This document shows, piece after piece, positions 51,044 through 60,615 of a stretch of DNA of 64,000 nucleotides. Position 1 is the first letter of the stretch. Every line of letters begins with the position of its first letter. This stretch comes from Lachnospiraceae bacterium. GTDB taxonomy: Bacteria; Bacillota; Clostridia; Lachnospirales; Lachnospiraceae. The notes under the pieces are model-generated. The model searched no databases, had not been told where the DNA came from, and was given only the letters and a program-made list of their open reading frames with translations. The position numbers and the translations under genes were made by a program. The stretch is from positions 1 to 64,000 of the forward strand of contig CAJTEY010000007.1 in assembly GCA_910575775.1 (NCBI GenBank), in the 5' to 3' direction.

Positions 51044-52012
51044 TTATAAAATCTTCGACATCTCATAGGGATAATCGGGAATGCCTTTCTCCATGCTCAG
51101 CGCCTCCTCGATATCGAAATCCAGGAACTCGCCATGCTGGTAGCCTACCACCCGGTTTGTCTTGCCCTCGCAGAGAATATCCGCCGCATAGCAGCCCATG
51201 ATCGAAGCATAGTAGCGGTCTTTACAGGTGGGAGAACCTCCTCTCTGCATGTAGCCCAGGATCGTGGCTCTCGTCTCAATACCCGTAGCCGCCTCAATTC
51301 TTCTCGCCATGGAAGTGGAATGCCCGATGCCCTCCGCGTTGATGATCAGATGGTGGGTTTTACCCTTTTTCCTGTTGGCAATGATATTGTTAATGATCTG
51401 CTGCTCGTTATAGTCGTATTTCTCCGGCAGCAGAATATCCTCCGCGCCGTTGGAAATACCGCACCACAGCGCAATATATCCCGCGTTCCTGCCCATAACC
51501 TCAATGATACTGCATCTCTCATGGGAGGACGATGTGTCTCTTACCTTGTCAATGGCCTGCATCGCCGTATTGATCGCCGTATCGAAACCGATGGTATACT
51601 CTGTACAGGCAATGTCCAGATCAATCGTTCCCGGCAGACCGATGGTATTGATGCCGTGTCTCGAAAGAGCCTGCGCGCCCCGGTAGGAGCCGTCCCCTCC
51701 GATCACCACCAGACCGTCAATTCCGTGCTTATGACAGATTTCCGCACCCCTCTGCTGTCCTTCTTCCGTCCGGAACTCATGACATCGCGCCGTTCCCAGA
51801 ATAGTGCCGCCGCGCTGAATCGTATCAGATACCGACCACTTCTCCATATCTATGATCTCTTCATTCAGGAGACCCTGATATCCTTTCTTAATCCCCTTCA
51901 CTTTGACCCCGTTAGCGATGCCCTTTCTGACCACCGCACGGATCGCCGCATTCATACCCGGCGCGTCTCCCCCACTGGTCAGCACACCGATCGTCTTAAT
52001 CTGCTTCGCCAT
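51044..52012 (-). CDS. pfkA: ATP-dependent 6-phosphofructokinase
   Basis: A 322-aa glycolytic enzyme. Motifs: IGVLTSGGDAPGMNAAIRA, LVVIGGDGSYRGAQ (ATP site), GTIDLDIACTEYTIGFDTA (catalytic Asp), MGRNAGYIAL, and GYMQRGGSPTCKDR. Start MAKQIKTIGVLTSGG. It lies 150 bp downstream of dnaE, a frequent dnaE-pfkA order in Firmicutes. Confidence 0.97.
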   Translation of the reverse strand: MAKQIKTIGVLTSGGDAPGMNAAIRAVVRKGIANGVKVKGIKKGYQGLLNEEIIDMEKWSVSDTIQRGGTILGTARCHEFRTEEGQQRGAEICHKHGIDGLVVIGGDGSYRGAQALSRHGINTIGLPGTIDLDIACTEYTIGFDTAINTAMQAIDKVRDTSSSHERCSIIEVMGRNAGYIALWCGISNGAEDILLPEKYDYNEQQIINNIIANRKKGKTHHLIINAEGIGHSTSMARRIEAATGIETRATILGYMQRGGSPTCKDRYYASIMGCYAADILCEGKTNRVVGYQHGEFLDFDIEEALSMEKGIPDYPYEMSKIL

Positions 52013-52162
52013 ACCGATTCCCACACCTTTCCACTCTGTCATGTGTTATGCCTTTTATCCAGCTAACCGCCAGCGTACTGACTGTTTACTGCCCATAAAA
52101 TCCTATCTGTATTTTACATTATAAAGAAAGGTTTTTCAACGATTTTTATAAGACTTCCTCCG

Positions 52163-55100
52163 TTATACCACTTTTATATTTCCTTCACCGAACGCCGCCT
52201 CCAGCTTTGTGACCAGCGACGCCTGGGCCGACACATTCCAGTTTGCAGGCAGCGGATTCATGGCTTTGGGGTTCTCCACATAGATCACCACATGATCCTT
52301 TCCTTCCGCCTCCCGTAATATATCGAAAAGCGTATCCTTTTTCGCCTCATACGCTTCCCTTGTGGGGAACTTAATCCATAGCTTTTTCGGCATCTGCTCA
52401 AAGGTTGTGATCTGCTCGCAGACAAGTTTCGCGTCCTTGTCCTCCTCCACAGACACCCTGCCCCTGACGAAGACCTTGCTGTCCTCCATCACCGTGCTGC
52501 CGTAGCGCTCGTAATCTCTCGGAAAAACAATCACTTCCACGGAGCCTACCAGATCCTCCACCTGAAGGAAAGCCATCACCTTCTCATTCTTGGTGTACTT
52601 GATCTTTTTCTCCGTAATCATGCCGCCGATGGTCACCTTCGCACCGTCCGCTACCCTCGTCTCCCCGGTTTCCTCATCCATGGCAAAGTCCGCTGTGGTG
52701 TTCGTAATGTTCTTTTTCCACGTCTCCCGGTATTCCTCCAACGGATGGCCGCTGATATAAATGCCCAGCACTTCCTTCTCAAAGGCCAGCTTCATCTCCT
52801 TGGAATATTCGCCAACATCGGGAAGGCTGACCCGATAGTCCACCTTCTCCTCCTCGTCGGCAATATCAAAGAGCGATATCTGCCCCGCCAAATTGTTCTT
52901 GCGGTTCTGCTGGATGCCGTCCATCACCTGTAAGTACACACTTAAAAGCTGTTTCCTCGTACCGCCCAGGCTGTCCATGGCACCCGCCTTGATAAAGTGC
53001 TCCACCACGCGCTTGTTCATATCCCGGTCTGTCACGCGCGTCACAAAATCTCCCAGGTTCAGATAAGGGCCTCTGGCCTCCCGCTCCGCAACCACCGCAT
53101 CAATCACGGGTCTTCCCACACTCTTGATGGCGGAAAGCGCATAGCGGATCTGTCCCCCCGCCACCGAGAAGCCGTTTTCCCCCACGTTGATATCCGGCGG
53201 CAGAATCTGTATGCCCATGCTCCTGCTCGTCATAATGTACTCCGCCACTTTGCCCGGATTGTCAATGACGGATGTCATCAGCGCCGCCATAAACTCCACG
53301 GGATGATAATATTTCATGTAAGCCGTCTGGTATGCCACCACCGCATAGCAGGCCGCATGGGATTTGTTGAAAGCATATTTCGCAAAGTCCATCATCGTAT
53401 CATAGATATGATCGGCTACTCTCGCGTCGATGCCGTTCGCCACACAGCCGGGTACCCCCTCTTCCGGGTTTCCGTAGGTAAAGTTTTTGCGCTCCTGCTC
53501 CATCACATACTGCTTTTTCTTACTCATGGCACGGCGAACCAGGTCACTCCTGCCCATGGTATAGCCGCCCAGCTCCCGCACGATCTGCATCACCTGCTCC
53601 TGGTACACGATACAGCCGTAAGTGGGCGCAAGGATCGGCTCAAGCTGCGGGCACTCGTAAGTCACCGTCTCCGGATGGTTCTTGCCCTTGATATATTTGG
53701 GAATAAAGTCCATCGGCCCCGGGCGGTACAGGGAAATGCCCGCAATCACATCCTCCAGACTCTGGGGCTTCAATTCCTTCATGAAGCTTTTCATCCCGCC
53801 GCTCTCCAACTGAAACACGCCGTCCGTCCGCCCGGTCCCGAGGGAGGCCAGCACTTCTTTATCGTTGTAATCAATGTTATCAATGTCAATCGCAATACCC
53901 TTGCTCTGCTCCACAAGCCGCACCGCATTCTGGATCACCGTCAGCGTCCGCAGACCCAGAAAATCCATCTTCAAAAGCCCCAGCTCCTCGATGGTGGTCA
54001 TGGGAAACTGGGTGGTGATGGAACCGTCGGCTCCTCTGGAGAGGGGGACAAACTCATCCGCCGCCTCGGGGCAGATCACCACCCCTGCCGCATGCATGGA
54101 AGTATGCCTCGGCAATCCTTCCAGACGCCTGCACATGTCAATCAGGCTGTGTACCTGTTCGTCCTCCTCGTAGAGACTCTTAAACTCCGGGTTCATTTCC
54201 AGCGCGCGGTCAATGGAAACGCCCTGGTTCTGCTCAAGGGGGATCATCTTCGCGAGACGGTCCACATAGGCGTAGGGCAGATCCATCACCCTGCCCACAT
54301 CCCGGATCACGCCTTTCGCCGCCATCGTACCGAAAGTGACGATCTGCACCACTCGATCGCTGCCATATTTTCGACCAACATAGTCAATCACTTCCTGCCG
54401 TCTCTCAAAGCAGAAGTCCACGTCGATATCCGGCATGGAAACGCGCTCCGGATTCAGAAACCGCTCAAAGAGCAGATTGTACTTGATGGGATCAATATTG
54501 GTGATTTTCAGACAGTAGGACACAATGCTTCCCGCCGCCGAACCCCTGCCCGGCCCCACCGCGATCCCGTTCTCCCGGCAGAAATTGATATAATCCCACA
54601 CGATCAAAAAATAGTCAACGAAACCCATATTTTTGATCGTGTCAAGCTCATAGTGCAGACGCTCCTGCAGCGTGCCGTCATCCTCCGGGTAACGCTCCTT
54701 CATCCCGTCCTGACAGAGCTTGTTCAGATAACTCCATGAATCGTATCCCTCCGGCGCGTCGTAGCGGGGCACTTTGTAATGGCCGAACGCAATCTCCACA
54801 TGACAGCGGTCGGCAATCCGCTGGGTGTTCTCCACAGCCTCCCACGCATAGGGGAAAAGCCCCTTCATCTCCTCCTCGCTCTTCACATAATACTGGCCGC
54901 CCTCGTAGCGCAGGCGGTCTTCGTCAGCCACCTTCTTTCCCGTCTGCAGACAGAGCAGAACATCGTGGGGCTGGGCGTCCTGCGCATAAGTGTAGTGCAC
55001 GTCGTTGGTGACCACAAGAGGAATGTCCAGCTCCTTGTTCATGCGAAGAAGCACGGAATTGACCGACTGCTGCGCCGGAATCCCGTGATCCTGCAATTCC

Positions 55101-55618
55101 AGAAAGTAATTATCTTTCCCGAAAATATTCTGATATTTTAACGCTACCTTCTTCGCCTCATCCACAAGGCCCTTCTGGATGTAACGGGGCACCTCCCCCG
55201 CCAGACAGGCCGAGAGCGCGATCAGTCCCTCGTGGTACTGCTCCAGCACTTCCAGATCCACACGGGGCCTGTAATAGTATCCTTCCGTAAAGCCTTTGCT
55301 GACGATCTTCACCAGATTCGCATAGCCCGTATTGTTCTCCGCCAGAAGCACCAGATGGTAATAGCGGTCCTCGCCGCCTGTCAGTTCCCTGTCGAAGCGG
55401 GAGTGGGGCGCCACGTAAACCTCGCAGCCGATGACAGGGTTGATCCCCGCCTCCTTCGCCGCCTTATAGAAGTCAACGACACCGTACATGACACCGTGAT
55501 CCGTGATCGCCGCGCTGTCCATCCCCAGCTCCTTCACATACCTCACATACTCTTTTATTTTGTTGGAACCGTCCAGAAGACTAAACTCCGTGTGGACATG
55601 TAAATGCGCAAATGCCAT
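52163..55618 (-). CDS. dnaE: DNA polymerase III alpha subunit
   Basis: A 1151-aa replicative polymerase. PHP domain at the N-terminus (FAHLHVHTEFSLLDGSNKI, with the usual His pattern), palm with PDIDVDFCFERRQEV carrying catalytic Asp residues, GPGRGSAAGS before it, fingers and beta-binding region. C-terminal OB-fold (VTIGGMITEKKIKYTKNEKVMAFLQVED). This is the DnaE1/DnaE3 type without proofreading domain, not PolC. ATG 55618 follows GGAAGG at 8 nt. Confidence 0.96.
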   Translation of the reverse strand: MAFAHLHVHTEFSLLDGSNKIKEYVRYVKELGMDSAAITDHGVMYGVVDFYKAAKEAGINPVIGCEVYVAPHSRFDRELTGGEDRYYHLVLLAENNTGYANLVKIVSKGFTEGYYYRPRVDLEVLEQYHEGLIALSACLAGEVPRYIQKGLVDEAKKVALKYQNIFGKDNYFLELQDHGIPAQQSVNSVLLRMNKELDIPLVVTNDVHYTYAQDAQPHDVLLCLQTGKKVADEDRLRYEGGQYYVKSEEEMKGLFPYAWEAVENTQRIADRCHVEIAFGHYKVPRYDAPEGYDSWSYLNKLCQDGMKERYPEDDGTLQERLHYELDTIKNMGFVDYFLIVWDYINFCRENGIAVGPGRGSAAGSIVSYCLKITNIDPIKYNLLFERFLNPERVSMPDIDVDFCFERRQEVIDYVGRKYGSDRVVQIVTFGTMAAKGVIRDVGRVMDLPYAYVDRLAKMIPLEQNQGVSIDRALEMNPEFKSLYEEDEQVHSLIDMCRRLEGLPRHTSMHAAGVVICPEAADEFVPLSRGADGSITTQFPMTTIEELGLLKMDFLGLRTLTVIQNAVRLVEQSKGIAIDIDNIDYNDKEVLASLGTGRTDGVFQLESGGMKSFMKELKPQSLEDVIAGISLYRPGPMDFIPKYIKGKNHPETVTYECPQLEPILAPTYGCIVYQEQVMQIVRELGGYTMGRSDLVRRAMSKKKQYVMEQERKNFTYGNPEEGVPGCVANGIDARVADHIYDTMMDFAKYAFNKSHAACYAVVAYQTAYMKYYHPVEFMAALMTSVIDNPGKVAEYIMTSRSMGIQILPPDINVGENGFSVAGGQIRYALSAIKSVGRPVIDAVVAEREARGPYLNLGDFVTRVTDRDMNKRVVEHFIKAGAMDSLGGTRKQLLSVYLQVMDGIQQNRKNNLAGQISLFDIADEEEKVDYRVSLPDVGEYSKEMKLAFEKEVLGIYISGHPLEEYRETWKKNITNTTADFAMDEETGETRVADGAKVTIGGMITEKKIKYTKNEKVMAFLQVEDLVGSVEVIVFPRDYERYGSTVMEDSKVFVRGRVSVEEDKDAKLVCEQITTFEQMPKKLWIKFPTREAYEAKKDTLFDILREAEGKDHVVIYVENPKAMNPLPANWNVSAQASLVTKLEAAFGEGNIKVV

Positions 55619-55772
55619 GATGGTATCCTTCCCGGAAAATCCTGTGTAAATGCCGCAAATCCGTGTTTTTATCGTCTTGTTTATTATAGACGCTGGAGCG
55701 GAATCAGTCAAACACATCCGGGGCAGGGCTCCCCGGCCCCGTCCACAGGCACACAGATCAGACAGGCCTTCT

Positions 55773-56462
55773 CTACATCACATCCCGCGTCTCCACCCGC
55801 CGCACGGACAGATACACAGACACGATAGCCGCCACGAACAAAATGGCATAAAACGTCATATTATTCGCCAGAGTCGCCGAGCCGATCCCTCCCTGCGTGA
55901 AGCAGACGATGATAACCGACGCCACTATGGCCGCCTTGGACGATTTCATTTTCAAGCCTACGGGAAGTGCGATAAAGCTGATGCTCGCCATGGCCGCTGA
56001 AGAGAGAACGGCTTCCAGCCAGAATGCAGGCTCCCCGACCGCAAGGCCGGCAGCAGTGATCCCTGTAAAGGATTTTGTCAGAATCAGAATGAGACTGATC
56101 GCAGCCTTGCTGACTGTCATCGCCACAAAACCAAAAATCCACACCGCACAGACTTTTGATAAAATAATCCTGCTGCGTTTCATCGGATAACAAAACATCA
56201 GATGGATCGTCTTTTTCTCATATGCGCCCACAATGAATGCCGCGATCATCACACCTGTAAAAACAATGTACGCCACATGGACAAACATTCCCACGGAAAC
56301 ATCCAGCATAGTTTTGCCATATGACTGCACCGTTGCTTCCGTCTCCAGCTCCCCCGCCGCCATAAGCAGCAATATAAGAAGGACTGCCGTCGTCACCACC
56401 GCATTGCGGATATATTTCCATATATTATTTTTCTTCCATTCCAGTTTTATCAATTTAAGCAT
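55773..56462 (-). CDS. ABC-2 type transporter permease
   Basis: A 229-aa protein with about six membrane segments, e.g. AVVTTAVLLILLLMAAGEL, FVHVAYIVFTGVMIAAFIVG and AAIVASVIIVCFTQGG. The cytosolic start LKLIKLEWKKNNIWKYIRN is typical of bacitracin/lantibiotic-type exporters. It overlaps the ATPase gene by 8 nt, so the two form one transporter. Substrate unknown; the adjacent two-component system suggests antimicrobial peptide response. Confidence 0.9.
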   Translation of the reverse strand: MLKLIKLEWKKNNIWKYIRNAVVTTAVLLILLLMAAGELETEATVQSYGKTMLDVSVGMFVHVAYIVFTGVMIAAFIVGAYEKKTIHLMFCYPMKRSRIILSKVCAVWIFGFVAMTVSKAAISLILILTKSFTGITAAGLAVGEPAFWLEAVLSSAAMASISFIALPVGLKMKSSKAAIVASVIIVCFTQGGIGSATLANNMTFYAILFVAAIVSVYLSVRRVETRDVM

Positions 56463-57378
56463 CTGCTTTCACCTCCCCGGTCAGTTTCAGGAAATAATCC
56501 TCCAGCGTCTCCGCCTTTCTTCCAAGCGAAGTTACGGCTGTCTCATTCAATGCCAGCGCCTTCGCAAGTTCCTCCGTTGTGACACGATTGTCATAAATGC
56601 GGATGATTCCGCCGTCGATCACTTTAAAGTTGGTCAGTCCCATTTTATCAGCGAGCACATAAGCCGCCCTCTCCGTGTTCTGCACCCCCAGCTCGATATA
56701 GGCAAGATTCATCTCCTCGATCTCTTTCAGGCCGATTTCCTTTTTCATCCTGCCCTTGTGAATGATACCGATCGTATCCGCAATGCTCTCTATCTCCGGG
56801 AGAATGTGGGAGGAAACCACAACCGTCATCCCGTGCTCTGCACACAGGATCCGCAGCAGTTCCCTGATCTGCTTCATGCCCGCCGGGTCAAGGCCGTTGG
56901 TCGGTTCATCAAGAATCAGCAGCTCGGGCCTGCACAAAATTGCCCTCGCAATTCCAAGGCGCTCTTTCATGCCAAGCGAATAATTCTTGACAGGCGTTTG
57001 CGCCGCTGCCGTCAGATCAAGCTCCTCCAGCGCCTTTTCCACACTTCCGTGCTGATAATATCCCATATACTCACAGTGCATCCGCAGATTTTCATACCCG
57101 GTCATATGCTCATAAAACGTGGGAAATTCGATGATGCTCCCGATCCGCCTCATCACCTCGTACGACTGTGGTGTCAGCGGCTTTCCAAACAGCTCGACAG
57201 TCCCCATCGTAGGTTTCCAGAGATTCAGGATCATCTTCATAACCGTCGTTTTGCCCGCGCCATTCGGACCCAGAAATCCGTAAATTTCTCCCTTTTTCAC
57301 GTGGATATCCACATCTCTTACCAGTTCCTTGCCGCCAATGGTTTTGGTCAGGCGGCTGGTTTGTAAAATATAAGACAT
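56455..57378 (-). CDS. ABC transporter ATP-binding protein (BcrA-type)
   Basis: A 307-aa ATPase: Walker A GFLGPNGAGKTTVMKM, Q-loop near ELFGKPLTPQSYEVMRRIG, signature NYSLGMKERLGIARAIL, Walker B PELLILDEPTNGLDP, and the H-loop VVSSHILPEIE. The C-terminal 80 residues are typical for exporters of bacitracin or lantibiotics. Start MSYILQTSRLTKTIGG with AAAGGGGG upstream. Confidence 0.95.
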   Translation of the reverse strand: MSYILQTSRLTKTIGGKELVRDVDIHVKKGEIYGFLGPNGAGKTTVMKMILNLWKPTMGTVELFGKPLTPQSYEVMRRIGSIIEFPTFYEHMTGYENLRMHCEYMGYYQHGSVEKALEELDLTAAAQTPVKNYSLGMKERLGIARAILCRPELLILDEPTNGLDPAGMKQIRELLRILCAEHGMTVVVSSHILPEIESIADTIGIIHKGRMKKEIGLKEIEEMNLAYIELGVQNTERAAYVLADKMGLTNFKVIDGGIIRIYDNRVTTEELAKALALNETAVTSLGRKAETLEDYFLKLTGEVKADA

Positions 57379-57474
57379 TTCGCTGCCCCCTTTCTTTATA
57401 TAACCATTGTAACGGCCGCAATTTTCAAAACTCTTGCCCAATTCTTACAAATTTCTTTCGTTCACACGATATGA

Positions 57475-58416
57475 CTACATGCCGGTCTGCTGCGGCGCTC
57501 TCTTTAAGGAAACCGTAAATACGGTCCGCACAGACGGATCGCTCTCAAGCGTAAGGTTCCCGCCCATCTGTTCCGCCAGTTTTTTTGCGATCGTCAGCCC
57601 CAGGCCGTTTCCCTGCACGCTCCGGCTGCGGGAATCCTCCATGGTAAACAGACGCTCGAACACACTCTGCGCAAACGCGCTGTCTATCCCTTTCCCTTTG
57701 TCCGCCACGTCAACATAAATAAACCGCTCATCTGATCTGAGGAAAACACCCAGATACTTGCCCTCCGAACCGTAACGGATCACGTTGGAGATGAGGTTTC
57801 CCAGAATACGCTGCAGAGCCTCCCGGTTTCCCTGCGCGTAAACAGCTTCGTCCGGCAGCCCGATCTCCACCTGGAAATCGGCTCCCGTCAGTATTTCGTA
57901 AAACTCCAGAACGCTCTCCCGGCAGATTTCACAGACATCCAGTCTGCTAATCGTCATATCCGTATCTCCTGCCTCCAGCTTGGCCAATGAAAAAAAGCTG
58001 TCGATCAGCTCCATAAGCGCCTGTGCCTTCTGCTCCGCCTTCTCCAGCATTTCCGGCTCCGCCGTACCCTTCGTCCTCATAATCTCCAGATAGCCCCGGA
58101 TCACGGTCATAGGCGTTTTCATATCGTGGGAAATATTGGAAAGCATTTTCCTGGAAGAGATTTCGGAGCGGCAAAAATCAGCCTCCACTTTCGCGCTCTT
58201 CTCCAAAAGACGGTTGATCTGTGCCGCCAGTTCCATCAGCTCTTTATTATCCGTAAAAACCATCAGCCTCCCGCCGCTGTCTTCATCCAGAATTGCCTTC
58301 AGCCTCTGATGGATTTCCCGGAGTTTTCTCTGCGTGCCTGTTCGGAACGCAAACTGCTGGTACAGGGCGACTGCTGCCAGGGCTGCCGCCGCCAGTCCCA
58401 AAACAAACATCATCAT
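57475..58416 (-). CDS. Sensor histidine kinase
   Basis: A 313-aa kinase with one N-terminal membrane helix (MMMFVLGLAAAALAAVALYQQF) and no extracellular sensor domain. H-box SNISHDMKTPMTVIRGYLE (phospho-acceptor His), N-box ILGNLISNVIRYG, G1 DKGKGIDSAF and G2 GNGLGLTIAKKLAEQMGG. Such membrane-only kinases often sense through a partner transporter. The ATG overlaps the regulator stop by 4 nt (ATGA). Confidence 0.95.
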   Translation of the reverse strand: MMMFVLGLAAAALAAVALYQQFAFRTGTQRKLREIHQRLKAILDEDSGGRLMVFTDNKELMELAAQINRLLEKSAKVEADFCRSEISSRKMLSNISHDMKTPMTVIRGYLEIMRTKGTAEPEMLEKAEQKAQALMELIDSFFSLAKLEAGDTDMTISRLDVCEICRESVLEFYEILTGADFQVEIGLPDEAVYAQGNREALQRILGNLISNVIRYGSEGKYLGVFLRSDERFIYVDVADKGKGIDSAFAQSVFERLFTMEDSRSRSVQGNGLGLTIAKKLAEQMGGNLTLESDPSVRTVFTVSLKRAPQQTGM

Positions 58417-59126
58417 GTCGTTCCCCCCAGCTTATACCCGATGCCCCAGACCGTCAGCACATACTGCGGACTGCGCGGATCATCCTCAATCTTATTCCGC
58501 AGTCTGCTGATATGTACATTCACAGCATTTTCGTCCCCGCAGTAGGCATCATTCCACACACAGGAGTAAATCTGTTCCTTTGTGTAAACCTTCTTTGGAT
58601 TCTGCATAAAAAGCTTCAGGATTTCAAATTCCTTCGCCGTCAGGTCGATGGATTCCTCTCCCCTTTTCACCGTATAGTCGGACAGGTTCATAGTCAGTTC
58701 CCCCGCCCGAAGAACCGGCGGCTCCCCAGCGGAAGTCCCGGCTGCCGCTCCGTCATACTGCATCGTCCTTCGCAGGGAAGCCTTGATCCGGGCAAGCACC
58801 TCCACCACGGAGAACGGCTTCGTGATATAATCGTCCGCCCCCAGGCCAAGCCCCAGCGTCTTATCGCTCTCCGAATCTTTCGCCGAAAGTATGATGATCG
58901 GGACAAAGCTGCTCTGTCTGATGTGTTTCATCACCCCCATGCCGCTGATCTTCGGTATCATCAGATCCAAAAGGACAAGGTCGTACGATGTATCGTCAAA
59001 CATAGCGCAGGCCTGCTGCCCATCAAGGGCGCAGGCCACCTCATAATTTTCCGTTTCCAGATAATTTTTTAACATTTCGCTGATTTCAGCGTCATCCTCC
59101 ACAAGAAGAATTTTGTATGGATTCAT
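58413..59126 (-). CDS. OmpR/PhoB-family response regulator
   Basis: A 237-aa regulator. Receiver domain: MNPYKILLVEDDAEISEML with acidic pair, YDLVLLDLMIPKISGM (phospho-acceptor Asp), IIILSAKDSES and DYITKPFSVVEVLARI. C-terminal winged helix: LTAKEFEILKLFMQNPKKVYTKEQI and NVHISRLRNKIEDDPRSPQYVLTVWGIGYKL. Start MNPYKI with GAGG upstream. It should control the downstream kinase and ABC transporter genes. Confidence 0.96.
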   Translation of the reverse strand: MNPYKILLVEDDAEISEMLKNYLETENYEVACALDGQQACAMFDDTSYDLVLLDLMIPKISGMGVMKHIRQSSFVPIIILSAKDSESDKTLGLGLGADDYITKPFSVVEVLARIKASLRRTMQYDGAAAGTSAGEPPVLRAGELTMNLSDYTVKRGEESIDLTAKEFEILKLFMQNPKKVYTKEQIYSCVWNDAYCGDENAVNVHISRLRNKIEDDPRSPQYVLTVWGIGYKLGGTT

Positions 59127-59139
59127 CACTTTACCTCTG

Positions 59140-60615
59140 TCACTGCGCTTTCCCCGATTCTCTCTCCAGCGCCTCGTCAAGCCACTCCACAAGCTGCAGA
59201 TCCACTTTCCCCTTCTTTGCCATATCCTTCAGAATCTGAATCGCCTTTGGCCTCGAGATCGGCTGCTTGTACGGCCTGTCTGTAGCTACCAGTGCATCGT
59301 AGATGTCTACCACCGTCAGAAGCCTTGTCTCAAGGTCAAGTTCCTCGCCTCTCAGTCCATTGGGATACCCGCTGCCGTCCAGATACTCATGGTGGGCGCC
59401 CACCCACCTGGGCACCATGGAAAAGCCTTTATAAAACTGTACCTTCTCCAGAATACGGGATGTCATAACCACATGGTTCTCCATCTCCCTGCGTTCCTGC
59501 AGTGTCAGCGTGCCGCTTCGGATTCCAAGGCTCTCCGCCTCCTTCTCTGTCAGATACGGAACAACCGCTCCGTCCTCACCGACATGCTGTTTCCCGGCCA
59601 GTCTTCTGATATGTTCACAGTCAGCGTCCGTCACATAGTCGGCCACATCCATCTCATGGATAAAGGCAAGTTCCGATTCCAGATCCTTTACCGCCGTTTC
59701 ATGTTCCTCGGGCGTGATCCTGCCGCGCAGCAGATCGATCTCATACAAGGCCTTCAAGAGCGCAAACCGGTCATCTACCTTCCCAATTGCCGTATCCAGT
59801 CTGGTAGCCTTATTCATAATACTGAGGGGTACCACCATCTTGCCGATATCGTGAATAAGCGCCGCCAGCATCAGCTGCTCCTTTCTTGCCGGATCAAAGG
59901 TCTTCTCACATTTACCCTCCCTGTGCAGGTCGGTGATGTAATCCGCCAGCAGACTCGCATATTTTTCTACATTCCTTGTATGCAGGGCATTGTACGGCGT
60001 CCGCTCCTCCAAAGCCGTTGTGAGCGCCTCCACAAAAGAATAGATCTGGGTCTTGAGCGCCTCCATATAGGACAGATTGGTCAGCTCGATCGCCGCAATG
60101 GCTCCCAAGGCGCGTATAATGATCTCATACTCTTCATTGAAGGCGATCACATTGCCCTTCTCGTCCATGGCGTTGATCAGCTGCAGGACACCGATCAGTT
60201 CGTTTTCATTGTTTGCCAGCGGCACTACCAGCTGTGACCGCGTGTGGTACCCGGTCAGACTGTCATACTGTCTGGGACCCGAAAAATCAAACCTGTTGCT
60301 GGCATACACATCAGATATGTTCACAACCTCCCGGTGAATCGCAGCATAGGAGCACACATTTTCCTCTTTCATCGGCACAGGCGGCAGATCAATCGGTTCT
60401 CCATCCAATCCCCGGTTAATTTCCTTGGAAAGAGTCCTCATGAACTTAAAGCGCAGTTCGTCATGCTCATACAGATACAGGGTGCTTGCATCACAGTTTG
60501 TAATCTCCATCCCCTTATCCAGAATGGTCATGAGCAGACGGTTTCTGTTCTTTTCCGTGGAAAGGCGTATGCCAATATCCATTATCTTCTCAAAGTCTTC
60601 GTATTGCAGATGCAT
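59140..60615 (-). CDS. GAF - HD-GYP protein with a long insertion
   Basis: A 491-aa protein. GAF domain at about 8-180 (IGIRLSTEKNRNRLLMTILDKGMEITNCDASTLYLY). HD-GYP domain from about 200: EALTTALEERTPYNALHTRNVEKYA, LMLAALIHDIGKMVVP (HD pair), then about 110 residues of insert, MENHVVMTSRILEKV, and the signature GAHHEYLDGSGYPNGLRGEEL. Intact HD-GYP domains degrade cyclic di-GMP; the long insert between HDIGK and the next helix is unusual. GAF ligand unknown. It ends 13 bp before the response regulator. Confidence 0.9.
   Translation of the reverse strand: MHLQYEDFEKIMDIGIRLSTEKNRNRLLMTILDKGMEITNCDASTLYLYEHDELRFKFMRTLSKEINRGLDGEPIDLPPVPMKEENVCSYAAIHREVVNISDVYASNRFDFSGPRQYDSLTGYHTRSQLVVPLANNENELIGVLQLINAMDEKGNVIAFNEEYEIIIRALGAIAAIELTNLSYMEALKTQIYSFVEALTTALEERTPYNALHTRNVEKYASLLADYITDLHREGKCEKTFDPARKEQLMLAALIHDIGKMVVPLSIMNKATRLDTAIGKVDDRFALLKALYEIDLLRGRITPEEHETAVKDLESELAFIHEMDVADYVTDADCEHIRRLAGKQHVGEDGAVVPYLTEKEAESLGIRSGTLTLQERREMENHVVMTSRILEKVQFYKGFSMVPRWVGAHHEYLDGSGYPNGLRGEELDLETRLLTVVDIYDALVATDRPYKQPISRPKAIQILKDMAKKGKVDLQLVEWLDEALERESGKAQ

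Noticed and set aside
52997-54739. 580-codon open frame on the plus strand
   Set aside because: It is antisense to dnaE, which has all polymerase motifs. The translation is His/Arg-rich with no family pattern; long antisense frames are common opposite G+C-rich coding DNA.
56233-57366. 377-codon plus-strand frame
   Set aside because: Antisense to the ABC transporter ATPase with intact Walker and signature motifs.
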